64,000 bases of DNA from Hawksworthiomyces lignivorus (GCA_002917075.1 NTMA01000119.1:1-64000); one strand, 5' to 3'; shown: positions 22,219-34,785, numbered from the stretch's first letter. Notes: generated by a model not told the origin, from the sequence alone. A program made the numbers and translations.

Positions 22219-23533
22219 CTTCCCAGGACCGTCTTACCTTTAGCCTCGCCTTGGTGCGCCGTTTGACACTAAATTGCCCGTATCGACGCCGAGAGCATCT
22301 TGGCAGGGGCCTGGTCTTAAAATCAGACTGAAAAGCATTGGGTCACATTAACACGCCATGACGCCTAGGCGGATAATAATTAAACCGTATTAATGGGCAC
22401 CTGTCCAGTGAGCAGAGAAAAAGAAGACCGGGGGTCATTTCAGAGAACCTGGCAGATAATCTCTTCCAATGTACGTGTATGTAACCATAAGATAAATATG
22501 GTCTACCTTCGTTGATATGTAAGTGGTTGGTTGCGCACAGATATCTGCTTTGTTGCTAATTGTTGACTGTTTCTGGCACCAGTTTATAAGTGTTGTGCCA
22601 AGAGAATAGACAAAAGTTATTAACCGCTAACTTTAGTTTTTGCCGCCTAAAAATTAATTAACACACTCCTCTCGCACGTTTCACCAACACCTAAAATTTC
22701 ACACTTAGCTCATTGTTTACTACCCGTCTCAGTGTAATGAAGGCTTTGAAAAACTTGAATCGTAAACAAGCTGTGCTTGGCATCCTGATTTTTCCCTGAT
22801 GCCATCTCATTTCCTGGCCAGCAGTAAGGGGATGTATAGATTCTGCCTGTCCAAGCTCATTTGAAGCTGTTAGGAACAGTGCTACTGCTTACCCAGAAGC
22901 CACTCATGCCTGCCAGATTTGACAACATACACTCTAAATGCTCTTTGGAACTCCCACAATCGTCCTTCTTTTGAGCCCAATTTTTGGGAGACTTGGATTT
23001 ATTTCTGCTTGGGCCTTCTTCGTTACAAAGACGTATGGAATATTTTTCACGTCAAACTTAGTTGATAGTGCACGACAGTGCTTCAGCAATGGAGAATACA
23101 AAGGTTGCTTAGCTGCATCGCATATCTGACCTCGACAGAAACATAACACACTCCAGCTTTTTCTATCCGTAGTCCTGGCCCTTTCGCTACATGTTCCTAG
23201 ATTATTTCTTACTGCTGGCCATTTACACTTTTATGCTTTTCGATAACTGTTTTCGTGACAGTTTTCTTACCTTAGTCATTTTTTATTCTTGTTACATTAT
23301 ATTCTAGTTTTTATATTATAATATCCCTACTTTTTCTATAATGTTGTAATTTGTACAGAAATTATATCGTACAATAACCATCTGTTGAACAGTACTTGTA
23401 TGACTAGCTAAATCACCTGCCATAGTTATGCTAATACACATATCACTAAGATACCACGCCTATCTACTATATATGGTATCATATGGAGAGAGCTCCTCGC
23501 CCTGCCTGCCTCTAGGATATGCTTTGACCTCTT
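22219..23533. other. Intergenic, no gene recognised
   Basis: Strongly AT-rich, especially 23150-23480. It contains the promoter of the membrane glycoprotein gene. No supported coding region or transposon was seen. Confidence 0.5.
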
Positions 23534-24037
23534 CTAATCAATGGCTTTAATCAAACTAACTTTGGCAGCTACGTCTATCGCAGCTCTTGCCATAGCTCTT
23601 GCCACAGCGGCATGTGCTTGACTTGCAAGCTTCGATTCTGATCCTGCACAAAGCGCATCAGTGGCCGCCTCTCGTGCTTTTGTTGTGCATTCAAGGGCAG
23701 CAGCAGCAGTGATTGCCTTTGGTGCGCTTGTCTCGCTGACTATCGTGGGCGCGGTGGCTGGCGCGGCCGCGTTGGTAGGCCTTCTCGCGCCGGCAATATC
23801 ACTGGTCTTGATAGTGGCTTTGCTCACAGTGACTCGCGTATACCCTCGAAGATTTCGTTCAGACCATGAATTTGCTCTCTGCTGACCTGTAGCGCGTTCT
23901 GGGTCATCATTGCTGCCGTTGGTTTTGGGCTCGCGTTTATGGAACGGGCCTCGAATGGAAGACATGACATAACCCATCTCCCTGCCGCTAGAGTAAGCGC
24001 CTACCGCTCCAGAAACAGTGTCTATAGCGAACGACAT
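23534..24037 (-). CDS. Hypothetical alanine-rich small protein
   Basis: A 167-residue open frame from the ATG at 24037, opening MSFAIDTVSGAVGAYSSG. The first 40 residues look protein-like, with a possible short amphipathic start. The remainder is rich in Ala, Thr and Ser and includes repeated AAxA patterns (AITAAAALECTTKAREAA, AHAAVARAMARAAIDVAAK), predicted helical. No family is recognised and no intron is needed. A dispersed short repeat lies just upstream at 24099. The frame could be spurious; it is kept because its length, start and composition stand out from the surrounding AT-rich DNA. Confidence 0.35.
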   Translation of the reverse strand: MSFAIDTVSGAVGAYSSGREMGYVMSSIRGPFHKREPKTNGSNDDPERATGQQRANSWSERNLRGYTRVTVSKATIKTSDIAGARRPTNAAAPATAPTIVSETSAPKAITAAAALECTTKAREAATDALCAGSESKLASQAHAAVARAMARAAIDVAAKVSLIKAID

Positions 24038-24098
24038 CTTCCTGTAAATGGAGAATCTTTCTTGACTTTATTTTTATTTTTATTTTTAACTTTTTTTT

Positions 24099-24140
24099 GC
24101 CTGCGGACTCGCAGCCTTGCAGCCTTTTCGCCCTTTTCCG
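24099..24140. repeat. Dispersed short repeat, copy B
   Basis: Second copy of the motif at 11916-11960, again after a T run: CTGCGGACTCGCAG, then GCAGCCTTTTCGCCC and TTTTCCG. CTGCGGACTCGCAG is itself close to palindromic. Confidence 0.55.
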
Positions 24141-24740
24141 TGCCAGAGCCTCTTTGGCCCCAATTAGAGTACGCGTAGGTATTCCACGTAGTAATAGTTT
24201 CCTGCTAACCAACTCCTCCACCATCGGCTGGCAAATCGAGGGCTTTATGCTGCCACTAACCAATACCTCCTCCGCAGGCACATTGTCGCGCTCATAGTAT
24301 TGAGGTCTTGGATTTAACCACTCCAAGCTCACTTGACGTATTAGTTGCTAGTCTTGTGAGCTACGAAGAACCAGGCCAGGCGTAACCAACTCTGAAAAGC
24401 GAGAACTTGAAGGGCTTTAGACGCAAGAACAAGGACGGGGCAGTTCCATTAATGGCTCTGGCGATACTTTCCCCAAAGACAGAGCAACAAGATATCACTG
24501 AAATAGAAATACGCCTGAAACATGTCTTTAATTAGAACCTAAGTGCTTTAGAATGCCGATGGCAATATCCGGTGCAGAACTAACCACAGATTCAAGGTCG
24601 CCCGTAAACAATGTCTTAGTTTTGAAAACCACGAATACGCGGCCTCACCTTAGAACTCTCCGTCTTTGGCTGCCTCAGCCTGAAATCCGACGCTCGCCAG
24701 TAAAGAGATTGCCAACGTTCACATTCCCATTTATCTGAGG

Positions 24741-25572
24741 CTAACTTCCTCTAGACGTGATATCCTTGAAAGTAGGTTCACACTGGGGGAGAGCTTGGCT
24801 TCGGTCCATCTCGTAACGCTCTTCATCACGTCCCTCGGGGATATTGCATCGCGCTTCTCTTTTCCGCCGCTTGTACCGCCAGCCGATGATGGCCAAGGCC
24901 ACAGCTGCTATAGCGCCAATAACAATGCCAGCGATGTCGGCGGAGCTCAATTTCGAGGCACTAGCAGCCGTACCTTTTATAATAGATGTTCCATCGGTTC
25001 CTTGTGACGGTGCCGAGGATGGCGGTGTTGATGCTGATGTCGATGATACGGACGTCGACAATGGTGCCGATGTTGTAGGCGGCGTCGTCGTCGTTGTCGA
25101 CTGGCTCGGGGTGCTATGGCTCCGCCTTTCAGGGAGAATGCTGAACCGTTCGCTGTTTGCGCCATAGCCAGCTGTGGCATTTGGCCGCAGATCGAACCAG
25201 CACGGTGCGGTAGAGGCGAAGTTCAGAAGGACGTGGACCGTACCGTTGTACGGAGGGACACCTTAGACAGAGACTGCGAGGCTGTATTAGCCACCGCCGG
25301 GCAGCCGATGCAATGCTTGACTGACCTTGATAGCCCATGTCGCAGAAGGTGAAGAGCAGAGGTTGGTTGAAAGGGCTGATATATTGTACATCAATTGTGT
25401 CTAGGTAGCAATAGGTCTAGCTTGCCGGTAGAGAGAGGAACGTGACTCCATGGTTGTCCGTATCAGCCATCGAGAGCGAGCTGTTGTCGAGGAGAGTGCT
25501 ATAGCAGCAAGGTGCAGCAATAAAGATCTTGCGACACTGTTTTGGGTCAACGGAGCGATTGACCGGTATGGT
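24741..25572 (-). pseudogene. Broken single-pass membrane glycoprotein gene
   Basis: The 3' part reads cleanly: an intron 25325..25262 (GTCAGT...TCTAAG) joins ...FTFCDMGYQ to GVPPYNGTVHVLLNFASTAP, then a Thr/Ser stalk (STTTTTPPTTSAPLSTS), a membrane span (SSADIAGIVIGAIAAVALAII), a basic WRYKRRKRE anchor and a short tail ending EPTFKDITSRGS at 24741. Upstream in the same frame the cysteine-bearing ectodomain continues (QCRKIFIAAPCCYSTLL, TYCYLDTIDVQYIS) but is cut by a TAG at 25419..25417 and by a TGA at 25575..25573. No signal peptide or clean start was found. An unrecognised intron could rescue the TAG, but no acceptable donor is visible. Architecture parallels the intact gene at 20891-22218, though the ectodomains do not obviously match. 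Confidence 0.5.
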
Positions 25573-25575
25573 TCA

Positions 25576-28479
25576 ATAGGAGGTATCTATTGTTTCTTTG
25601 GTTAGTAGCCCTGGGTCATTTTAAGCCTCGTATGACTCCTATATTGTAAAGATACATCATATAAGCCTTAGCGTGAGAGATCTCTGTCACTCAGTGTTAG
25701 AAATGACTAGTCTTTTGCTACTTTGGTCTAGTGGTGATGGTTTCTGTTGAGCGCATGTAGTCTCACTGTGTGTTTCCCTTTACATATATGGGAATATCGA
25801 TCTACTATTTGGTGGGTTGCTCAGCCTTGTCTCAGAGAGATGGCCACAACATGCGCCCTGCTCTGCTGTTAAAGGCGGCCTCCCTCCAGCCTTGAAGAAG
25901 TCCACCCCACCCCCTTTCTATGCCCCCCCCCCCCCCCCTTCTCCCTCGGGTTCTAGAGAAAAGCACAATGGTGTAAGAGGCTGCGAATTGGACATGCACG
26001 CTACGTCTTTTTCCTTCTTTCCATCCTAGCTCGGTGCCGAACTACGATCGCTATGATCATGGGCTCATGCGCAAGGTACTAGCTATCAAAGTGCAGTAGC
26101 ACCTAATATAAAATTAATTGCTCTACAGAGTTATGGCGGCTCTCTGATACCCCTTATATGTCTTTTGTGTTTCAATTGTCTCCCTTCCGGGGGGGATTGA
26201 GGTCTGTAATTTTTTTGTTTTATTTTGGTTTGATTTGGTTTCCCTTCGTATCTTTCGTTTAAATTTTCGGTTTCCCTATATTACTATTTCAATTGTATCG
26301 GTCTGTCCATGTTAATCATATTCACAAACCAGCTGCAGTGCTTGCCAAGGTGGTGGTTGACTCTTAACTAGAAATCATAAAGTTCAAGCTAGTTGCTGAC
26401 TGGCATCACCTGCATAGCGTCGTCATCTTTTCATCATTGATAACGTCTCTAACGCAGGTGAATTCATGTAAGATACTGTGGAACAAGGCAGCATCATCTG
26501 ACGCATCGTTCGCGCTAGCTTTGCCGCGGACGATTGGCACAGATATATATATGTAGCGGCTGCATGAAAGAAGAGCTTATCCGCGATGCAATGGGAGACC
26601 GGCTAGGCTCTTCGATCGCCGGCCATGACTATATCTGTGTTTTATTCTCTCAAGGATTTAGGATGAGCTAGTCAGTGAAAAGGCTTTATGTGTAAAGCTG
26701 AATTTTCTAGATGTGTCCACTACCATTGATCCGCTTTATTCGAGGTCGAAGCGTTGAAAGACCGGCTTTGGTGCGAAGGAGCCTTCATCCATTGACATGG
26801 CAAGAATGAGAAGGGACCTATCAAGTTCGGGAGGACAGTAGATTTCGTTGAGCTGGACAATAATACTTCAAAATACAATTGCAGGTCATCGATGACACAA
26901 AAAGGAAGTCTCTTATCGACCAAGATCCCAGACGAGGTAAGATAGAATAAGGGAGTAGTATCCCGTATGTTCTCTTCCCAGCATGTTAGGCTTGCTTCCT
27001 GTCTAGTTTATTTCACGTTGCGTTTAGGATTCACAACTTGCTACGGAATTCTAGTTGATATTTCTTTTAACTTTTATCTTCCTTTTCTTCATCATTGAGG
27101 GACCGATGTCTGACTTTCTTTCTCTATAAACTATATACCTATCATGATATGATTTTATCTCTCGAAACTTCGGCACCGGCATCGCAATTTTATAGTGTTC
27201 ATACTTTTCTGAGAGCAAAAGACGCAAAAAAAGCCCACTCATGGCTTCAGTTGCATTTCGGTTCTATTCCTGCTGCCTTTAGGCATGTGTGAAATAAATA
27301 TCCTGACTGCAGTTTTGGAGAATAGGAGAGCTTCGAATGGCAGTGATATCGATGTCGTTATTATGATTCTAGAAGCAGATGGTCAGCATCTGAAGAACTG
27401 CCGGGTCTCCACATCATTTGGCTGCTATTGACAGCACGTGTGCATACTGTATCCGTAGACAGTCCAATACGGCCAATGCACTGTGGAGTTTTTGCAAGCC
27501 CTAACATAAAATAAGCGCCCACACACAATTTTAATTGTGGGGTATTAGTGGTGATGTCGCGATTGGGATAGCTCTCGGCTGCATGGGGAAGCTGCTCGTC
27601 AGATACCTGGGCAAATGAAGCAGAAAAAGGGCACCCACAGGGAAGGTACTGTATGCAATACTGCCCAGGAGAGAAAGAAGGGGCTGTTTTTGCGCACTTC
27701 CCCTTTGTCTGCTACGACTATCTTAATTTGCCTTTTCTCTCCGTTTTTGGTGGAAAAAGGGCAGCTACGACTGGAAGCGGCAAGCTTGGTAACTACCCAC
27801 TGGGAAAAGTGAGACCATTACTCACCCGACAATTGCGCCAGCACATAGGCGGGAGGAAGGAAGCAAGCAAAGAAAGAGATCAAAAATAGAGGGACAGAAG
27901 GAGACAAGGGCATTCTCGATAGAAGCATAAAACACCGCAGAAAAAAAAAGGGAAAGAAGAAAAGAGGAGGAGAGGTACAGAGAAAATAGGAAAAAGTAGC
28001 ATTCCCCAATCAAATAAACGATATTGAACAAAAAAGAGAAGTCGGTGATTGTAGCACGGCGCATTCCCCGCCAAAGAGCAGAAAGAAAAGCAGAAAAACA
28101 GAAAAACAGAAACGCAGAGAAAGCAGAGGAGAGAAGCTACTGCATTATCCGCTATTGCAACCCCATTTAGTCCTTATGCAAGCAATTTTCTACACTGTTT
28201 TAACGCAAGTGGGACATGCGCACCTAGTAAATTTCCCGACTAAAATAATTTTTTTATTCGTTTTTTCTATTATAGTATTATTTTTTGCGGGCTTCTGTTA
28301 TTTTCATTCTCCTCTTCTCTTTTTCCCCTTCCCTTTTTCTCCTTTCCTCTTTTCTCCCCTTCCCCCCCGTTTCCTCTGGTTCAAAGGCTTCAACCTTCTA
28401 TCTTTGTTCCAAAACACCCACTATACTGCTGCCATTATAATTCGCCTTTTTTGAAAGGCGAATCGGCCAGGCGACAACA
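25576..28479. other. Large gene-poor AT-rich region
   Basis: 2.9 kb with no supported gene. It contains a 16-C run (25923-25938), a purine-rich block at about 27840-28140 and a pyrimidine-rich block at about 28240-28380 just before the Stm1-like gene; the last two probably belong to its promoter and leader. Confidence 0.5.
25923..25938 (+). repeat. Poly(C) run, 16 bp
   Basis: Uninterrupted C run in AT-rich intergenic DNA. Confidence 0.9.
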
Positions 28480-30484
28480 ATGTCTGTCGCCTCCAAGGTT
28501 CGTGCTCAGCTTTCCTTTTGTCTTCGCCCTAAGCTGCCTCGCTGCACTGCTGCATCGTCTCTTTTCCGTCCTTGCCTCGGTTGCGCGCGCTGCGCGTATC
28601 GGCCCCAGTGGCCGCTCCCCCATTCTGTCACGCTCTCTCTACAAGACGCTTCCGGCATTTCGGATATCTTGCCATCGTCGTCGAAATGTCCTCTCTAGTC
28701 TAGTCAATCGGAAATGGCCTGTGACGCATCGCCTGCTGCCTGAACAAGGCAGGCTCCCTGTCGACGAACCATAACTGTCTTCAATTGGCTTGCTCCGCCG
28801 ACGACTAGCAATCTTGGATTGGATAGACCGCAGGGATTTGATGGCATTGCAGTACTGCCGCAGCGTTTTTTAAGACCGCTATGAGGCAGGAACACATCGT
28901 ACTGACTTTCTTTATGTTCACAGAACCCGTATGACCTCCTCGGTAAGAACCCCACAACCCAATGGCCTTCGGGTTCGCCTGCTACTTCTTGCGCCGTTGT
29001 CCCCTTCTTCGATGCATTATCCGCATTGGTTCTTCTGCTTTGTTGAAAGCATACTCAGCGAAGCCGATGCCACTGGCGTCTCCTGTTTCTGTTGGGGGGT
29101 TTTTTTTTGTTCGCTATCGAGCTTGTCATCTCAACAGACAGGGGGTTGAAAAGAGCTCGAGCCAACAACGACATATATTGAGCACCTGAGAGCACTAAGC
29201 AGTCGACTCTTACGGCGTATCACTCCTGTGCGCTGAAACCCAAAACAGCTAGCTAATACCGAGCGTCGTTTTCAATAGGCAACGAGGATGGTGAAACGGA
29301 AATCTCTCAGCAGGTGAAGGGCGGTGTGGCTACCAAGGCCGCAAAGGCCGACGTCAAGGCCCCTGCCACCACTCGGCGCACTGGCGGGACCAGCAACGAG
29401 GCCGGTAAGTTTAGTCCACAGCCGGCGTTCTTGTTTGGAACGACCGTAGCAAAACCCTGCTGTCTGCCCATAGTACAAATTTGCGGAGAGCATAGCTGAC
29501 CATGCATGACTAGCATACCGCGACCGCAATGCTGGTGCTGACCGCAACCGTGCTAAGACCACCGATGAGGTCCCTCGGGACCGCCCCCGGGGCGGCCAGG
29601 GTGCTCGCGTCCGCGGCAGTATGTCTCCTTGAAGGATGCGCTGTTTTTGTATTTTATTTGCTAATATCCTATTAGGCCGTGGCTCGCGTTACCCCCGTGA
29701 CCGGGACGACCGTCACTCGAAGGGCCTGCCTAGGTGAGTTTCCGATGCAAGAACTTTCTGGATGATGTTGCGCCTGTTTTGCTGCAACAGATTGTACGAA
29801 ATATTTTTTATCTTGCTAACTGTCCGAAGCGCCACCGAGAAGCACGCTGGTGGCCACACTGAGGGTGAGGCCGAGAAGCGCGACGAGGAGGCCGGCGAGT
29901 CCATCGCTAAGACCGATGAGAAGGAAGCCGTTGTCGAGGACGCCGCCGCCGAGGAGGAGGCCGAGCCTGAGGAGAAGCAGATCTCCTACGATGACTACAT
30001 CGCCCAGCAGGCTGAGAAGAAGCTGAGCCTCGGCGACAGCTCCATTGCCGTCCGCCAGCCCAACGAGGGCACCAAGACCAACAAGCAGTGGGCTGCTGCC
30101 AAGCCCCTTGTCAAGGACGAGGATGACGAGTTCATCTCCAGCACTGCCACCAAGACCAAGCGCGAGCGTGAGCGCAAGGTCAAGCAGGTCGTCGAGATCG
30201 ACCAGCGCTACGTCGAGCCCGAGCGTCCCCGCGGCGGTGCCCGCGGTGGCCGCGGCGGCCGCGGCGGCGACCGTGGCGACCGTGGCGGCGACCGCGGTGA
30301 GCGTCGCGAGCGCGGCGACGACTCCTTCCGCGGCTCCCGCGGTGGCCCCCGTGGCGGTCCCCGTGGTGGCGGCCGTGGCCGTGGCGAGCCCCGCGGCGGT
30401 GCTCCCCGCGGCGGTGCTGCCCCCCGTGGCGGCGCCAACCTCAACCCCAAGGACGAGAACCTCTTCCCGAGCCTGGGCAGCTAA
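28480..30484 (+). CDS. Stm1/HABP4 (SERBP1)-family ribosome-associated RNA-binding protein
   Basis: 326 residues from six exons: 28480..28497, 28924..28942, 29279..29404, 29514..29618, 29676..29733 and 29830..30484; every junction keeps frame. The first two exons encode only 6 and about 6 residues (MSVASK, then NPYDLLG), the diagnostic Stm1 N-terminal signature. Next come basic Arg/Gly/Asp-rich segments (RDRNAGADRNRA, RPRGGQGARVRG), a conserved acidic-helical core (ISYDDYIAQQAEKK, NEGTKTNKQWAAAKPLVKDE) typical of the HABP4/PAI-RBP1 domain, and a C-terminal RGG region (about residues 250-310) ending LNPKDENLFPSLGS. Known for the family: they bind the 80S ribosome or mRNA, clamp inactive ribosomes and affect translation in starvation. 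Intron 1 is 426 bp. Expression is expected to be high. Confidence 0.92.
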
Positions 30485-31915
30485 ATTAGCTGCGCACCCA
30501 GTGTGAGCTCACGGGCCGCCACAGATGCTTGGAAATTTTTGCTCATGTGGAAAATGCTTCAGGCCCCTAGATAAAAACGAGAAAACATGGGGGAAACGTA
30601 TGTTTTTTTGAGGAAAAATTTCAAGGATTATAAAAAAATAGGTCCCTTCTCTTTTTTTGTGTCTCTTCCAGGTCAACATTCGATAAGTTACGGCATCCTA
30701 TTTGCCCTGGAGGCGCTGCCATTTCATATTTATGGGACGGTGGGATTTGTTTTGGTATCTAAAAATCTTATTCTCTTATTTTCAATTTCTTTTCGCTTTC
30801 CAAAAAAAAAGAGAACTATATATAAAGGCGGTGGTAATTCTATTACGCACGAGGCAAAAAAAAAGTTCAAAACCAATCTTGTTTCTCTGACTTCGTTCGC
30901 GGGGCGGTCATGCAGGCCGGGATCATCTTCTACGTTTGCGATTCTCAAGAGACGTCGGCGGACCGTGTAACTCTGCTATATATAGAAAGCAACTGTCTTT
31001 GATTTTCTTGATTCGTCGCCGTAAAATACTCGGTCAAGCACTCTCCCATTTAGTGTATGATGGCCTTCATCTCCCATAACGAAGTATGCTGTAGTCTGTA
31101 CGTTATTCGACAAAGCACTTGAAGCTCTCAGCCTGTGCTTTTGTTTGTTCGGAAGACGCTGGCTGTGGTTTTCAAGACGATGTTCCCGCCGAGGCAGCCT
31201 CGATGAAGACACCGCTTTGTTCTCGTTTCCGAGCCCGTTGACATCTTCGGTGCCTTGAATAGCGGGCTGCATCTGCCGTCTCCGCACTCACCATCTACCC
31301 CAGCAATGAGGCGGCCCCGACAGTCCTTCATCAAACAATCTCCTCTTTCACCGGCCAACAGCGTTGCTATTGGCACCTGGATAGACTGACTGAGGCAGTG
31401 GTGCCAAGACTGCTCGGTTCATCTATCTCCTTCTGGATGTCTTGCTGTTCCCAAGTGTTACGCAAAAGAAGTTGGACAGCTGCGCCAACTGTAACAAGAC
31501 CAGAATGGATAGAAGTGGCACGGATGCGCTGGCGCTCTGTGGTGTCATGATTGACGTTGCAAGAACGGTCCTCCCAGACTTGGGGTGCACGACATATCTC
31601 TCAGATACTTTCGTGTGCGAATGCATGGAATAGAGATTCATATACGTGACAAACAGTAACCTATATACAGTAAATCCAAAAGAACGTAAGATACACGCTC
31701 GCGAAACACCCAAAAGAGCAGAAACAAAATCAGGGAAACAGGAAAAATCCAGTGGACCAAGACTTTTTTAACCTTCGCTTTGTGCCATTATTATTATAAA
31801 AACAAGAGGAGTAAAAGGAACCGGAAGGAAAAACTGGCTCTTCAACCTCGCTGCAGAATTTCGCTGCTTCTCGCCACTCAGTCCACTGTCATATCTACAG
31901 TCAACTCTCTCTTCT
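30485..31915. other. Convergent intergenic, no gene recognised
   Basis: AT-rich stretch between the 3' ends of the Stm1-like gene and the MFS gene. Several short frames occur on both strands but none resembles a known protein. Confidence 0.5.
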
Positions 31916-34066
31916 CTACGGCTTCGCCTTGCGGATGGTCCGGCCGGCGTCGATGGCCAGGCTGGCGACCAGCAGGAGCCCGTTGAAGACGGCCATCATG
32001 TAAAAGGGGGCGCCGCGGGTCCAGTTGTCGAAGAGGTAGCCGCCGAGCTTGGTCAGCAGCAGGATGGCGGCGCCGCCGCACCAGGAGTAGACGCCGGCGA
32101 TGGAGCCCTTGAGCTGGATGCGCGAGTAGGCGGCGTCGGGGGCGGCGGGGCCGGCCGCTGCGGCCGCGACAGTCGCGTCGGAGGCGGCAGACGACAGCAG
32201 AGGCGCGGGTGCTGCTGCTGCTGCGTCGCTGCCGGCGACCAGCAGCGGCGCGCCTTCGGACGCGTCCGCGTCGGTGTTGGGCTGGACGGCAGAGCTCGTG
32301 CTCGTGCTCTGCGGAGCAGAAGTCGGCGCTACGACACCGGCCGGGGCCGGGTCCGTCGTAGCCGCTGCCGCCGACAACACGCCCCTGCCTAGCGAGCCGA
32401 GGCTGCAGACGATGGCGCCGATCTGGCTGATGCCGAGCAGCATAACCACAAAAAAGACGGCGGGCGAGCCACCGCGGCCGTCGACGTCCTTGGGCTCCGG
32501 GCTAGGCAGCAGCGGGAAGACGACGTAGCCGACGACGCCGAAGGAGGTGGCTACGAGCAGCGGCAGGTTGACGGCGAAGCGGGCGGCGGACCGCTGCGCA
32601 GTCCGCCGCGTCGCGCGCGACGACAGGTAGCCAAAGAGCGGGGCGCACAGCAGGCCGGTCAGCTGGGCGACGCCGGTCAGCATGGCGGCCAGCAGGTAGG
32701 CGGCGCGGCACTCCTTCTTGAGCTCGGGCGAGGGGTCGTGTGGGGTGGCGCCCTGGCAGAAGCCGTGGCCGATGAAGAAGGCGTTGACGAACAGTGGCAC
32801 GAACAGCGAGAGCGCCACCGTGGAGGCGCGCGCGACGAATCCGCCCAGGTAGCCGAGTGCAATGTCGGCGTCGGTGGCGCCCAGGCGGATCGAGTCCCGC
32901 AGCAGGCGCCAGTAGGGCAGGGCCTGCTGCTGCTGCTGCTGCTGGCCGCCCTTCCGCGCAGAGGCGGCGTCGGGCCCTTCGGCGATGACGTCCTCCACGC
33001 GGACGATCTCCGACGGGGACAGCGGCGCGGGCGCCGCGGGCAGGCCCAGGAGCATCCGCCAGCCCTTGCCGTCCTCGCCGCGCAGGTGGCGTAGGCCGAC
33101 GAAGACGAAGATCGCCACGAGCACGGCTACGGCGGCCACGACGTAGAAGCTGTACGCGACGGCCTCGGCCATGGTGGTGCCGTCGATCTGGCCGAACCGG
33201 GCCGGCAGCGGCAGGAACAGCACCAGCGCCACCAGGGCGCCGCAGCCGGTGAACAGGCCCACGAAGCCGGCCAGCTTCGACGGCTTGCCTGCTGCCGCCT
33301 CGTCTTCTTCTTCTTGCTGCTTCGACGAGCCGTCGGGGTTGTGCAGAGACGGGCGGCTGAGCGCCCGAGACCGACCAGGGCCGGGCGATCCAACGCGGGA
33401 ACGCAGCAGACTCTCGGCGAAGCGCTCTGGGGTGATGGTCAGCTGCGACTCGATGGACAGGGCGCTGTCGCGGGGGTTGCCGTTCGGGTTGGCCGGCTTC
33501 GTCTTGGGCAGGCCGGTGCGGCCCGCGGAGCCCGAGTCCGAATCGTCCGTCAGCGAGGGAAGAATGGCCGTGACCATTGTTGCTCTAGAGGGTTAATAGA
33601 ACGTTAGCAACAAGCTGGCAGGGTAGGTCCCGGATCCGCAAAGAGGATGATATGCTCAAGTTACACAGGGCTATACATACGCAGCCGTGGCGCCAATGGC
33701 AAAGAGGATGCGTGCAAGGAGCAGCTGCGGATAGACGTTGGTTGCCTGCACAAACAGGGCCAGGGACAGGGCGATGATAGCGTAGCCGATGACAGCGACA
33801 AGGCGGACGCCCAGGCGGTCGGAGACGAGGCCCCAGACGGGGCAGGCCACGAGGGCAACAAGCTCGTCGACGAAGCCCAAGGTGCCCACGATGTCGCCCA
33901 CGCCATCCTTGACGCCGATGCGGTCAGTAATGACGAAGGAGATGCTGCTGTTGAGGAAGACGAGGAAGGAGATGGAGAAGAGGGAGATGCCGAGGAGATA
34001 CGTGGCGGCCTGGAGAGGCGTGGTGGACCTCGCGAACGGCAGACGACTCATGATGGCACGAGACAT
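31916..34066 (-). CDS. Major facilitator superfamily transporter
   Basis: 684 residues. Exon 1 is 34066..33681 and exon 2 is 33584..31916; the intron starts GTATGT and ends CTCTAG after a TATTAACC branch. The start MSRAIMSRLPFARS is the first ATG in frame. Exon 1 encodes the first membrane spans and MFS motif A (CPVWGLVSDRLGVRLVAVIG). Exon 2 adds a cytosolic Ser/Pro/Gly loop with a small Glu-rich segment, more spans (FVGLFTGCGALVALVLFLPL, FYVVAAVAVLVAIFVFVGL), and later ones such as VFFVVMLLGISQIGAIVCSLG. A long Ala/Ser/Thr-rich loop precedes the last two spans, and the C-terminus is DAGRTIRKAKP. The layout resembles large fungal MFS proteins related to yeast YCR023C, whose substrate is unknown. 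It is divergent from the sideroflexin gene. Confidence 0.88.
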
Positions 34067-34540
34067 CGTGGCGGAGAGATGGGAAGACGTGAGATTGAAA
34101 AGAGAGAAGGACAGCCAGCCAAGGACGATCGAAGCCAGGCCAAAAAATACAAGCGGAGGGGAAGGAAGGGCTCGGTGTCTCGTGAGCTTCCCGTTCAACG
34201 GGGGTCGTGTTGTGTCCAGAGCGAGCTTGGCGCGACGGGCAGCCGAATCAGAATGAAGCTAATTGGAACGAAATAAGGGATCTCTTAACCAGTCCCTTGC
34301 TGCTGTGACGCCATATTATGGCACGGCCAATACTAAAATGTTAAAAAAAAAAAAGAAGAACAGAAAAAGCAACTCTTTTTCCGGGGCGAGCTTGGCTCCC
34401 TTGCGTGCCCTCTGACGACGCATCACCAAAGCTGAGACTGAGAGCTTCTCAAACAAAATGGGGCAAGTCCGCGCGGAACGCCGAACGGAGCTACGACTGG
34501 CTGTGGTCTGCTTAGTCATTCTACAGAGGAAGTCCCTGGG

Positions 34541-34580
34541 CTGCCCTGAACTGCCCTGAACTGCCCTGGGCTGCCCTGTA
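34541..34580. repeat. Four tandem 10-bp units (CTGCCCTGNN)
   Basis: CTGCCCTGAA, CTGCCCTGAA, CTGCCCTGGG and CTGCCCTGTA follow one another directly inside the divergent promoter region. Confidence 0.9.
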
Positions 34581-34763
34581 TTTTCAGGGGCTGATTAGCC
34601 TAACTCTGGGGGGCCAAAGACAGGTACCGCCCTCTGATTCCCCTCCAAAAGCAGTAAAATGGGCCTAAAACGCGGGGTGTCCAGAGCGCTATTGGCCTCT
34701 TATTCTAGCGGCCGAAGTCGGAACTACAGGGGAAGAGAGGGGGCGGACGAGAGGCAGGAAGCG

Positions 34764-34785
34764 TTTTTTTTTTTTTTTTTTTTTT
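34764..34785 (+). repeat. Poly(T) run, 22 bp
   Basis: Uninterrupted T run upstream of the sideroflexin gene, at the promoter side. Confidence 0.9.

Noticed and set aside
30976..31376. Overlapping short minus-strand frames downstream of the Stm1-like gene
   Set aside because: Frames overlap each other without a consistent model and show no protein-family features.
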